A model generated the notes under the pieces. That model made no database searches. It was not told the DNA's origin and saw nothing but the letters and a program-made list of their open reading frames with translations. A program made the translations under genes and the position numbers. A stretch of DNA of 64,000 nucleotides from Gnetum montanum (Eukaryota > Streptophyta > Gnetopsida > Gnetales > Gnetaceae): positions 47,970-111,969 of the forward strand of contig MNCI01026636.1 of assembly GCA_015680685.1 (NCBI GenBank). Reading direction: 5' to 3'. Below are positions 34,600 to 45,250 of the stretch, piece by piece (the first letter of the stretch is position 1; every line of letters starts with the position of its first letter).

Positions 34600-35689
34600 C
34601 ATTAATAAGAGGTTCATGCTCTGATCACAATGGTAATCTTTTTCATCATCCAACTATAAATAATTTAATAATAATTGTGTCTGGAGAGACAAGTGAAGAA
34701 GTAAGGTGGAATGACAAGGGTATGACATCAAGGGGATTCATAGATTCTCTTTGGCTACTTTCATATGTTCTATTGTGTTTCCAAGGTTGTAACTATATCC
34801 TTGTAGATCTAATGAAAAATGGGAGTAAGAGCAACTCAAAATGGTACTAAATAAGCTTTTGTGGATCCCACTGGAAAGACATGTACTCATACCTAAAGGT
34901 AGATGATTTCATAGAGCCATTAGAAAAATATAATAATAAGAAAAGTATGACACCATGACACTCCTCCCTTGCTCCTCCCTTGAACAAAACACCAAGTGAT
35001 GTTACTCCTTACAACTCTAGTATACTTATGGTTGTTTGTCGATGGGATGAAGCAATGCGGTGTCACTGCAATGTGGTATGGACTTGGTCTGAAACTCAGA
35101 AAGCTAGACACATGGTTATTTAACCCCTAATTACACACAAGATTCCATTGTGATCATCATTAGAAATCTCATGTCTCAATTTCTATAATTCCTTCTACAG
35201 TCCATCTCATCTCGTTGTCCAAATGTTCATAACTTGTGGTTGGTGTAATGTAGAGTTATTATCTCAACTTAATGGTTCTAACATGTGTGTTTTATTCATA
35301 GGTATATGTTTCATTCAACTTCTCTAGTGTCCATGGACATTAGAGATGTGATTTCACAAAGGCATCATAGGCTAGAGCCTACTTTAGGGAGGATCCACTT
35401 ATGTAACTTGTCTTTGTTGCACACAACCTCATTATTTTACATCCTCTAACTACTCACCTAAGTGAATTATCCTTTTCCTTATCATTTTAATCAATCATTC
35501 CTCAACAACTACTATGCACCCTTCATCCTAGCCCCTTTTCACAAATTCTAATATATGACTCCACCATGACACACTTTTGGTACCTCAAAATTAATTTTCC
35601 AAATACCCCTAACCTTCCATTTTAATCTCAAATCCTTCATTAAATATCAAAAATTCATTACTTTCACTCAGTCATTACATTCAGTGCAT

Positions 35690-35785
35690 GTTGGTGGGGA
35701 TGTGATATTGTGTATGAAATATCGCATTCCACTTGATATTAGGTACACGATATTGGATCTTGCCTACCTATATATAATTACAACC
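35690..35785 (+). promoter_or_regulatory. Internal U3-like promoter in element C
   Basis: Four ATATYG-type motifs (GATATTG at 35704, AATATCG at 35718, GATATTA at 35735, CGATATTGG at 35748) precede a TATA box (CTATATATAA near 35769). The LTR U3 of the same element has the same order: GATATCG motifs, then CCTATAAATATA. It lies about 560 bases before the coiled-coil ORF and could drive it, or be a relic of an inserted LTR. Confidence 0.5.
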
Positions 35786-35950
35786 TCACCTACTTCAATG
35801 TTCATTTCCTTTGTTTGCCACTAGGGGAGTTGTTAAAATTTTTCTTTGTGACTTAGAGCTTTACCTCTCCATCTTCCAAGCATAATATCTAGCTTCCTAA
35901 CATTTCTATTTCAATTATATCTGATCTTATTTGAACCCAGAGTGTTCCAC

Positions 35951-35975
35951 TTAGTCATGGGGGGGAGGGGGAGGC
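35951..35975 (+). other. Internal polypurine-like run
   Basis: TTAGTCATGG followed by a 14-base G/A run. Its first ten bases nearly repeat the real 3' polypurine tract at 39201-39215 (TTAGTCATTGGGGTA). No LTR follows it. It may act, or have acted, as a second plus-strand primer. Confidence 0.5.
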
Positions 35976-36331
35976 ATTACAATAGGAAGTGAAAATACTT
36001 TTTTCAAAATTTGCTATCGTCTAAAGGATATCATAGGGGTAAGAAATTCAATATTTACTAAAGTAACATTGTATGTTTAAATGCTAAGTTAATTTTCATT
36101 AATCACCCAAGCCACCCAAACTATTGTGAGTGCCACATGTAAAGAAATTGACAAAACCCAATGATGTAAGGTCAACAATAACACCTTTTGGAGCCACTTC
36201 TCAAAAATATTTCAAAGCCTAAAATCACACTATGTAATTATGGATTGTTAACTAAGGTAATGAATAAGGTAGAAGTTGATAAAAATTCCTCTACACAACC
36301 TTAGTAATAGTTGATCTTTGTGTGATTACAA

Positions 36332-39060
36332 ATGGCCCCCAAAAATAGGAGATCAAGCAAGACCTTTGCAAAGAGTAGCTAAATGCCCAAGAGGAGGCAA
36401 AGGCCAAGGACCTCATGTAGAACATGTAGAGTAGGAAGCACACTCATTCAACATTCATCAGGAAACTCCTACAATAGTGTAATCTGGCCACATGGAAGGT
36501 GGAGAAGTTAGAGCCCTAGAACCAGGGCAACATCTCATGTTGTGCTCAAAATGTCTCCAAGTCATTCAGGAGAAGTCCACCTTCTCGGTTGTGATCATGA
36601 AGCTCAACTTCGAGCATTTCATCAAGTTTACCTCCAAACCAGTGAAGACTTAACTTAAGGTATCTCAATTGTGTCCCATTCTCTCGAAAAGTGGTGACTA
36701 GCATTTGGGTGAGACAACAATTTTGGCATGGCAAGGAAGAAGGCACCATTGCTAATGTAGGTAGTTTTCTCATTAATTTCTCTACAAGGGCCATTGCAGA
36801 GGTCTTGAATCTTCCAAATGAAGATCCAAAGATTGCTCATCTATCTACTCACTCAAACACAGACACAAGAAAGTTATAGTTGAAATGGGCTTACAACAAA
36901 TAAAATAAATCTTATGGAGAATTAACCTTGGAAGAGAGGATTTACTTCAAGATCAGCACTTATCACATTTTCCCCACCAAAGGCTTGAATAGACTATCTA
37001 CTTATGCAATGCGAGGTAGTGCAATTTGATGGAAAAATTTAATGCAAATTTTCCCATTTATATTCAACAAAAATATTAAGTTTATTTGAAGAAAGAAAGA
37101 TAGGGAAGATTTCCTTTCCTTTCCCTTGTCTCATTAGGAAGTTGTGCAAATGTGCCAAAATTTTGGGCTATATGAATGTTCTTAGAAAAGCCCAAAATGC
37201 TTCGTATGCTAAGTTACTCAAACCGCCAACACCAAGGAAAGACATTGGGGAGCAATCAAATGGTAGGGCCTAGCCAAAAACAAGAAGTAGGGCCCAACAC
37301 ATAATCCACAAGCTAGCAAGTCCAACAATTGCCATTGCCACAATAAGACTATTGACCGTTCATCAGTCATCTCAAGACCATTGCTAAGACAATTAGTTGG
37401 GGGAGTCATGATGCTAAGAATTTATTCAAGGTCATTGATGATGCCATGTAACTCACTATTTTAGTTAACCCCACTAGTGGACACATTTCAATAATTTTAG
37501 GAGAAGAGTCCCAATGGTCTCAACAGATCTTTGGGAATGTTGCATCCTTATAAGTCAAATTGGAAACTAGTGAATGTGCTAAAGTTGTGGTCATGCAGCA
37601 CTAAGATGTAGTAGGCATAGTAGAGGTGCTCATACACCACATCAAAGAATCTTTTAATGTCTTCTTGTCCCACTAGTAGATTTCATAGGAGCACATGATG
37701 CTCAAGTTTTGGTTGATTCCTCAATAACTCCTACAGAACATGAGGATGTTTTGGATTGCTTACTGCAAATAGGACAAGTCATGACTTCCTTGTTTGACAT
37801 CCCTAAAGATGTCATAGCAGTACAATCAGACCTCATTTCAAGTAAAGAAAAATTAGTCATGGTTGAAGTTAGGGCCAAGCATGTAGACGTGGAGTTGCAA
37901 AGACTACAAGAAAAGCTCATCACCCTACAAGCTAAACAAAGGGATCCTTCCCAATTCATTACAGCTAACCAATTGGATATTTTTAGAAATGAGAAACTAA
38001 ATAAATTAATGGAAGAGAATAGAAATATGGCAAGGGAGAAAGAATAGGCTGATTGGGATGCTTCGAAGGCACAAGCTCAAATGTATGCACATGCTAAGAT
38101 TCTCAAGGCCCTATAGGAGGAGAATAAATAGCTTGATGCTAAAAATCTTTAGTTGATAGCAATTGAGAAACATAAAAATGTTCTCAAAGAAATTTTTCAA
38201 TAGATGTGAGAAAAATTAGTACAGGTCAATCAAGATATGAATCACTTGGCCAAAAAAAATAGAACCCTTTCTATGGAGGAGGTCTGTGCCATCCATCAAG
38301 AGACGTTAATAGAGATTAGTGTGTGTCAGAATGAGGCCAAGAAGCATGAAAAGTTGAAAGATCACTTCCATAATTAGGTGGGGACGTATAAAGAAATAAT
38401 TGAAAAGGAGATCCATATGGCTAAGACTCACATTAGCTCTTTCAGTGCTCAATACACTGACTGGCAAACCATATAGGATACATATGCCTTCATCCACCAA
38501 GTGGAACTAAAAAGCTAGGACTTGCAAATTCAAGACTTAACAAAGTACATGAAGTTGCCAAATTTGTGATATGCCAACTTAGCCATGTTAATAGCAAGGT
38601 GCCTGAGAAATCAGCCTAAGAAACAAATACCTGCCACTTATGCTAAGTATGAGATAGAATTTCCCAAACATAAGAAAATGTTGCAAAAATTAGAAGTTGC
38701 AAACTCTAAATTAGAAGTGGTCAAAGCAAGCTACCATGATCAAAGAGATGTAGCAACAAATTTCGCTTGATGGTTGATAGATTACCATGAATTACAAAAT
38801 AAATCTAGATCTTATGAGGAGAAATGACAGTAGTTTGCTATGTGGTATGTCAAAGTGAACCAGATGTATCCACAACTACCATGTTTGTGGAGGTTCCAAC
38901 TCCATCAAACATTGGGACATCAACATGGACTTTGCATGATCCTTGGATGGAAGAAGAGAAACTACAGGTGCTTCTCACATGTCAACAATCTCAGAAGCCT
39001 ATAGTACCATACAAAAGGAAAGCACCAATGGAGGAGCCACCACCTCCAAGAACCACATGA
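36332..39060 (+). pseudogene. Element C extra ORF: N-terminal domain plus long coiled coil
   Basis: A sense ORF unique to this position, decayed by stops and a few frameshifts. The likely start is MAPKNRRSS at 36332. The N-terminal domain (about 36540-37140) includes NVGSFLINFSTRAIAEVLNL and, further on, WAYNK...ELTLEERIYFK; it recalls plant retroelement-associated domains called 'putative plant transposon protein', but that is only an impression. From about 37650 to 38770 the product is Lys/Glu/Gln/Leu-rich and strongly coiled-coil in character (for example EHEDVLDCLLQIGQ and ELQRLQEKLITLQAKQ). The C-terminus (38824-39060) is Ser/Thr/Pro-rich, ending EEPPPPRTT. It is homologous to the ORF at 42930-44361 of element B. 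Function unknown. Confidence 0.7.
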
Positions 39061-39180
39061 GTTCCAACATTTTGTATTCTGTGCTTTGTGTTTCCCATAC
39101 TATGGCATGGTTAGTCAATAGTAGTCAATCAACCCATACCTTCATAATTTTTTGTAAGGGGCTTGTTTCTCATTATATTA

Positions 39181-39215
39181 ACTCAAGGATGAGTTTTTAT
39201 TTAGTCATTGGGGTA
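39181..39215 (+). other. Element C 3' polypurine tract region
   Basis: ACTCAAGGATGAG...TTAGTCATTGGGGTA lies directly before the 3' LTR. The same block, in sense orientation, precedes the 3' LTRs of A, B and F, so it is a conserved plus-strand priming region. Confidence 0.8.
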
Positions 39216-40042
39216 TGATGAATCACGATTTTCCAGGCCCCAATATCGAGTATGTGATATTGGGTAGGCGATATCATGGCCTAGATACAATATCGTATAC
39301 ATGATATCGTGGTTCCTGTGTTAGCCTATAAATATAGCACTCAGGCACATGGTTGATAAGTTTTTAGTGAAGTTCTTTTTTTTTCTAGTTCTTTTGGTAG
39401 TTTAGCATTCAATTTTTAGTTTCTTTCTTTCAAGCTAGTTATTCCTAGTGCATGCCCATAGTGTGCCATTTGTAATTGAACGACACCTTTGTTCGAGTGT
39501 GACGTACTTAGAAACATGCATGACCAACAATAAAGATTGAGATTACTTTTGTCATTGTAGCATTCACTTAGATTAATTTTTGTTATTTTAATTATTTAAT
39601 TCCTTCTTTAGTTAATAGTTTGATTTATTGTTATTTACTTTTCCTATCATTAAGTAGAATGTGTACATCTTAATCATGAGTGTTTAAGTGTGAATACTTG
39701 GCATGCCCAATAGTAATCCCACAAAGTCCAAGATGTGTACAGATGGTTAAGGATGGATACCATTGCCATAGGCTAATTTAGGTTTTACTTCCATTATTAG
39801 TTTAATCAATTTATCTTTTTTGTTATCAAGAGTAACGTAGAATTAGGACAACATCATATGCCTCACTCTAGACTAAATCATACATGACAAAGCTACTACT
39901 AGTCCAAGTGGGAAGATAGTGAACTGTGATCAATGTATAACTATCTAGGTGGCACAACTAGTCCATCTATGGAGTTCAACTGAATCATGTGTACATGCTC
40001 ATATTCGTATGGTTGAGCGTAGGTGTACCTCGTTGCTTATCA
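39216..40042 (+). repeat. Element C 3' LTR
   Basis: 827 bases, TGATGAATCACG ... GTTGCTTATCA. U3 has AATATCG/GATATCG motifs at 39241-39308 and CCTATAAATATA near 39325. It is followed at once by the GTAAC duplication. Confidence 0.94.
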
Positions 40043-41001
40043 GTAACCAAAAATCAACTTTGTCCTTTAAGTTTGATTTAAATGCAATCATCTTAGTTCT
40101 ATCCCCACTCTAAGGTGTTAACATGGCTAATGTTGTTTCAAATTCTCTTATGTGGGTAATCAAATCCTCATCATTTGTTCCTTTAAAGATAGGTAATAAA
40201 TGAATATTTTTAACTTCTGTATCTCTTCCTCGTAGAAAAAATAATGGTCCCTTAGGTATAATTAATGTTCTTTGATTTAATAACTCCCTAAGGGTTTGTC
40301 CTAGGTAGGGTTGACCAATTAAAACATTGGAACTCAAACTACCAAAGGAGAGAGGAATTGAACCTAAAGAAAATGGGGGAGATGTATGATGTGAAGATGA
40401 TCCCACTATGTAAGTAGAGGTTACTATTTGGGTTACTATAGGATTTGGTATACAAATAGAGACTTGTGGTGAAGTTTATAAATTCAAAGTACTCACTGGT
40501 TTGGTAATACCTCCAATTGTGGTTACATAAGTTAATATTGGGGTAGTACTTAGATTTTAAGACCTTACCCTCGTAGTAGTTGGAATATCAAATAGAGTAT
40601 TAACAAATATGGAAAAATTATGTTGTGTTTTTTCTTTGGGCTATTTTGTTGTTAAAGGGGAAGAAAAATCATATCTTGATTTTTTTGGTTCCCCTTGGTA
40701 TTATTTTTGAGTGACTTTTGTATGTTTATAAAGGCTAAAAGTGCTCTTAGAAGGTTGAATTTGTGTTGGTTTCATTGGTTGTTTTTGTTGGTTTCATTTA
40801 ACAGGAAAATTCTTCATTGGCACATTCATGGGCTATCACTCCTAAGAATTTACAAACTAATTTAATAACTCCTACTATAGTAGCTTTAATTTCAACTTTT
40901 TAAATATTTTCAACTGGTTGTATAATAAGAGGAGTTGATTCTTGGGATTTTTCCTTCTTTTTCAATCTTTTAATGTAAGAAAAATAAATAAAAGAAACCA
41001 T
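40043..41001 (-). pseudogene. Element D gag, N-terminal part
   Basis: The continuation of element D's gag on the right side of element C. A plausible start is the ATG at 41001 (MVSFIYFSYIKRLKKK). The best open piece, 40406-40110, has LLPIFKGTNDEDLITHIREF, the beginning of the Retrotrans_gag domain. Between these, stops and shifts abound. It joins to 30895 once element C and one GTAAC copy are removed. Confidence 0.8.
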
Positions 41002-41128
41002 TTCTCAAATTACTTAAATAAAAGAAACATAAAATAAAATAAAATGTACCTAGAATATGAAATTACAAAATAAAATTAAAACATATAGAAGTCTTGATGA
41101 TGATTAACTCTGTCAGCCTACCTGGCAA

Positions 41129-42260
41129 TGACTAGGCAAAATTCAATGTTAAATACCTTTAATCTTTATCTTTGTTTCTTTTGTTGTAGAAATTGTCATC
41201 TCATCTGTGACTGCCTTGCAAGTTGTATCTTGTGGAGGAATGGTTTAAAGTCAAAAGATCATCAAGACATAAAACCAATGATTAGATCTAGATTCAATTG
41301 AGAACACCACACTTACAATTGTCATCCATAAGTAAAATCAATAGTATTCACCTTAACTTCTAACATTAAGTTCAAAGATGAATACAGTTAGTTAAACCAA
41401 ATTGAATTTAAATAAATTTATAGGAAATGAGAAAGATTACAAAGGAGATGTCACCTAATTTATGATCTTTCTCCATTGTCTCCACAATGTAACAACTTCA
41501 CAATCTTAAAACATTGTTGGTTGTTAATTGCCACAAAACATCAACACTCTTCCTTCACAATTTTGTGGACAAACAAAAATTCTAATCTGGTGTAGTTCTC
41601 TCAATAGTATCAAATCTTTGTTTCTTCAATCCTTTTTTCTATTCTCTACCCCCCTCTATTGCATCTAGCCAAGGAATTTATAAGGACGGATTTAGCACAT
41701 GAAGAGCCACCACTCATGTGTAATGGCCATGACAATTACTACCCATGCATAACATCCACAGTAATGTCCACCATCACCATGTGGCAAAGAAATACATAGC
41801 TCCAACCACCCACATGTAGGTAATGGTTGTAGGAACATGTAGCTATAAAATGGCTAGGAACCACACATCATTACCCATGTAATGTCCAATTGCAATGCCA
41901 ACATCCAAGTTGCAACTTTATTACCATCATAAATCCTCAACATGCATTCTTGTTACTGCTACAAAAACAAAACCAAAAACCATAAAACATAACATCGGTA
42001 TAGATCAATTAATTGGATTCTTCAATTGCCACCACATGGCTACCTAGCAACAAAACCTACGCCTCGCCTCTAGTTTGAGTCTTTAGTATAGAAAAATTAA
42101 TAAACTAATAATAATCTAATAATAATAAACTAATACTCATCACTATAATAAAATAAAATACAATAAATTAAAATAACTAAAATAAACATGGATTAAACAC
42201 TAATTAAATAATTAACAATATGTACTTAAGATTTAAAAAATACCAATTTGGTGTTTAACG
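41129..42260 (-). repeat. Element D 5' LTR
   Basis: 1132 bases aligning with 22550-23807, starting TGACTAGGC and ending TGTTTAACG on the plus strand (final CA mutated to CG). The GTATG duplication follows at 42261-42265. Confidence 0.92.
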
Positions 42261-42265
42261 GTATG

Positions 42266-42708
42266 CTGGAGGTGGTCATACTTATTTGTATTACTTAAGT
42301 GTATTAATTAGTTAATTAATTAAGAACATGAATTTAAAGTGCATTAATAATAAAGTGTATAAAAGTAAACATTAAGTTATTCCAAGTGTTGCAAGGTATT
42401 TCAAGAATCTCATCTTTATTGCTAACACCCTAAAGTATTCAAGTACATTAATGCTTGAATAAGGATCTATAAAATCCTTGAACTCCTACTACAAACACAC
42501 AGAAAATATTCTAACTCATATGACATAAAACTACAAGAACTTCATTACACTACTAACTCAATGGTGCCATAAATGTAGTGAATACATGCATTTATATAGG
42601 TAAAGATAGATGCTATGTCGACTCATATGTGTCAACCCATCAACTCATACGTCAATTGGGATGCATCAACGCATGCATGTCGATGAAACCCAAGTTTGCA
42701 ATTCATCA
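42266..42708 (-). repeat. Element B 3' LTR, piece 3
   Basis: It aligns with about 54416-54824 and ends TTCATCA at 42708. It carries the R inverted-repeat region (AATCTCATCTTTATTG near 42409) and, in U3, repeated GTCAAC/GTCGAC-type motifs rather than GATATCG. Confidence 0.92.
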
Positions 42709-42929
42709 TACCCCCATGACTAAGTGAAAACTCATCCTTGAGTTAAAAAAGTAGGATCAAGCTTCTTACAAAATTGGAAAGGTATGGAACCATATATTGA
42801 CTAACTCTAAGTGCTTGATTGTATAGATTTACAATGATTACAAAAATGGATGTTCTAGAGAAAAAAATTGAACATCCTTACAAAATTAGATAGCTGGAAA
42901 TTCTCTAATGATAAAAGATGAAGTAAATA

Positions 42930-44361
42930 TTAGATAGTACTAAGAGGTGGAGGCTCCTAGGATGTTGATGAACCTTCTCTAGTCTCTGGTGCCTATGGCA
43001 ATGGTGGCTGAGACTAAGGTAGTGGTTGTAGCTATCCTACTATAGTTGCTACTTCTGACATAAGGTAAAAGGCATCCAGCAGTTCCTTAATCTTCTTCTC
43101 CTTACTCCATGGGTGATACATAGTTCACATAGCATCATCAATATGATCTGATACAAGAACATCCCATGGATAGGGCATTACAAGAAACAACTTCTTGGCA
43201 TTGAAAAACTAGGTTGCAAATTGCTTCCATTCGACATTGAACATCCTAATGAGGTTCTATAGTTCTTATTAATCATTCATTCTTCTAGCTAGGTTCTGAA
43301 CAATTGATCATTGTTCTATGAGTTGGCTCCTAATAACTTGAAGCTCTACATTCACTATTTTTAATTTTTGCTCTGTGTCCTTATTGTGCTTGAACTTAGC
43401 CTCATAGAGGAGGTACGAGTTGGTCACTTGTTTTTCCAACTCTAACTATAGCCTTCCTATAGTCAACATTGTTAAGTTTACATAACAAAGGTTAGCAAGC
43501 TCCATGTACTCCATCATCTCTTCAATCTATAACTCCTTTAGGTAGATTTTAGCTTTGTTGTAGGCATTCAATGCATCAAAGATTGGTTGTCATACATCGT
43601 CTCTTTGTTGGAGTTGCTAAAGGGCCTCATTCATTTTTTTTCTTTGCCAATTAAATCTCTTTTTCATTCACTTCTCTAAGGATCTCATCCTAGTTCTAGT
43701 AATGACTTTTGACATGTTCAAATTTTAGGGCCTCACTCTTCCAAGAGGCTACCTTAATAGCTATTTTCTAATGAAGGGCACAAACTTCCTCCATTGAGAG
43801 ATTTCAATTTTGTGACTACCTACCTCCTTAGGTCTATGTTTACCTTAGCAAGTTGCTCCTATTTTTTTTTGGCACAAAATCCAGCATCTAATCCCTTTGT
43901 ATCTCAATATTTTGTAGGTGGTGAATGTTCTTGGTCAAAGTGATGTTCTCATTGCAGGCTTGTGACAAGTCCTTATCGATGTTATAGGCTAAAGCCTCCA
44001 ATAAATATGTGTTGAAGACCACCATCTCGTTTGCATTTTCAACCTCTTTGATTTTGTTTTGAAGCTGTAAGAAGTCTTCATCTCTTATTATTGCTTAGCT
44101 AAGAATGGTGGGATCAGCTAAACAAGCTTTCAAACCTACAATTTTAGCCACCAACTATTGGTTTTCAATTGTGACTATCTCAAGTTTGGAATTTGTAATA
44201 ATGAGCTTACTCTTAGTCTCTAAAATCTCTGACTATGTAGCAGCAATGTTGTCTAGGAGATCAAAGATCTCCAGAAGTAGTTGCCTAGTTTCCACCAATC
44301 AATCCAATACCTCCTTGTGTTGGGCTATGCTTAGCCTTCCACTGCCTGCTCCTATGGACAT
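42930..44361 (-). pseudogene. Element B extra ORF: coiled-coil protein
   Basis: Minus strand, the same sense as B. A plausible start at 44361 reads MSIGAGSGRLSIAQHKEVLD, matching EHEDVLD near the start of element C's coiled coil, followed by matching positions such as IFD, DP and RDE. Further on (about 43560-43330), MEYMELANLCYVNLTML aligns with KYMKLPNL...YANLAML in C, then ELEKQVTNSYLLYEAKF with PKKQIPATYAKYEIEF. The product is Glu/Lys/Leu/Gln-rich coiled coil with a Pro-rich end (about 43030-42950). Stops are mostly TAG or TAA at Gln positions. No N-terminal domain like C's is visible upstream. It lies between the conserved spacer and the polypurine tract. No known function. Confidence 0.68.
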
Positions 44362-44439
44362 CTATACATCTCTAAGTGTAGCAATGTTCGGCACGACAAC
44401 TACAAAAGTGTTTAAAATTTTTTGAGTTTTAAAATTTTA

Positions 44440-45250
44440 GGAATTTTAGGAAATAGATCTCGTGCGTCAAGGAAAAGAATGGGGAGGCTGAACAAAAAAC
44501 AACAGAAACTGTAAAACAGGAAAACTATTAGACCAAAAGTAATAGAAGCTCAAAGCATTGCACAACATCTGTTGCGACACAAAATTTTTTCAAGGACTTT
44601 CACCCCTCATCAGTGTGTTTAGGCAATGCAGCCAGGTAGCCAAAGCTGCAAAGGCAAGGGAATGAGCATGCCAGTACATGAATAAATAGGGTCCCAAGTT
44701 CAAAATTTGAAACTCCTGCTCATTAAAACTTGAGTAGATCCCACTCGTCATTGGTGAGATGGGGGTGGGACGATGTACTAACAAAACTATTACAAAGTAA
44801 TAATTCAAAGGCGAACATGAAACATCCAACAGATCGGATCTATTGGTAGAGCTGAAGGATGTTTCGGGTTTAGGGGAACCCTCATGTTTGAATTGTGGAC
44901 ATGAGGGGTCCGACACCAGAGAATGTCATGCACATAGAAGTCCAACTGAAAACAGCAAGGAACAAGATCTTCAACAACAATGGAGCGATGAGCTACAATG
45001 ACGTCAGAGAAGAAACATCCAGAGGTTGTGATGAAGCCGAAGAAAACAACTTCAGAAGAAATCACAACCAAGAATACCAACGTAAGCAGGGTGGTTGTCA
45101 AAACACAGAGCAAAAAAGAAACATGTTGTGGTCCGCATAATCCTGCAATGCAATCAAAACCCATGGAGAACCTACAAAAGGATAAAAACCTAACCAAAAA
45201 TAGAAAAATCTGAAAATGGTTAGAATCCAAAGAACAGCGAAAATTATCTT
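44440..45250. other. Compositionally distinct insert in element B
   Basis: A segment less AT-rich than its surroundings, without counterparts in A, C or F, lying just upstream of the coiled-coil ORF. It is open in several frames on both strands (minus 45230-44805 and 44916-44590; plus 44895-45140 and 44998-45213), none with a recognisable domain. Near 44695, GGGTCCCAAGTTCAAA resembles a polymerase III B-box. It may be a captured host fragment or a SINE. Confidence 0.4.

Larger units (their letters stand above)
34319..36331 (+). other. Element C central non-coding region
   Basis: Two kilobases between gag and the second ORF. It is T-rich at first and holds a one-N contig join (34487-34599), a U3-like promoter stretch (35690-35785) and a second polypurine-like run (35951-35975). 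No reverse-transcriptase, integrase or protease motif is present. Confidence 0.7.
30896..40042 (+). mobile_element. Element C: pol-less gag/coiled-coil retrotransposon, TSD GTAAC
   Basis: A 9147-base plus-strand element with LTRs of 805 and 827 bases, a tRNA-Asp-like primer site and a polypurine tract, flanked by perfect GTAAC (30891-30895 and 40043-40047) and inserted into element D's gag. Inside there is a gag frame (31826-34318) and a separate coiled-coil ORF (36332-39060), but no PR, RT, RNase H or integrase sequence anywhere. It is therefore a non-autonomous derivative that would have depended on enzymes from a relative such as A or B. Confidence 0.92.
22550..42260 (-). mobile_element. 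Element D: Athila-like gypsy retrotransposon with two nested insertions
   Basis: A minus-strand element, about 9.9 kb after removal of the solo LTR (24028-24650) and element C (30896-40042). It has LTRs of 1258 and 1132 bases (22550-23807 and 41129-42260) and gag, PR, RT, RH and IN in the order of Ty3/gypsy. Phrases such as FMDDF, FLVNGQILK and RWKGPYLV match the Athila/Tat group. Flanked by ATATG / GTATG; the intact B LTR has GTATG at this site, so the left copy mutated. Its LTRs are unrelated to the TGATGA family, and I see no recognised tRNA match at its primer-site position. Confidence 0.9.

Noticed and set aside
34370-34624. Overlapping frames on both strands with repeated peptide
   Set aside because: They are artefacts of the 56-base duplication around the single N.
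44805-45230. 141-codon hydrophobic minus-strand frame
   Set aside because: It has no recognisable domain and overlaps open frames on both strands. It is kept only as part of an unassigned insert, not as a gene.
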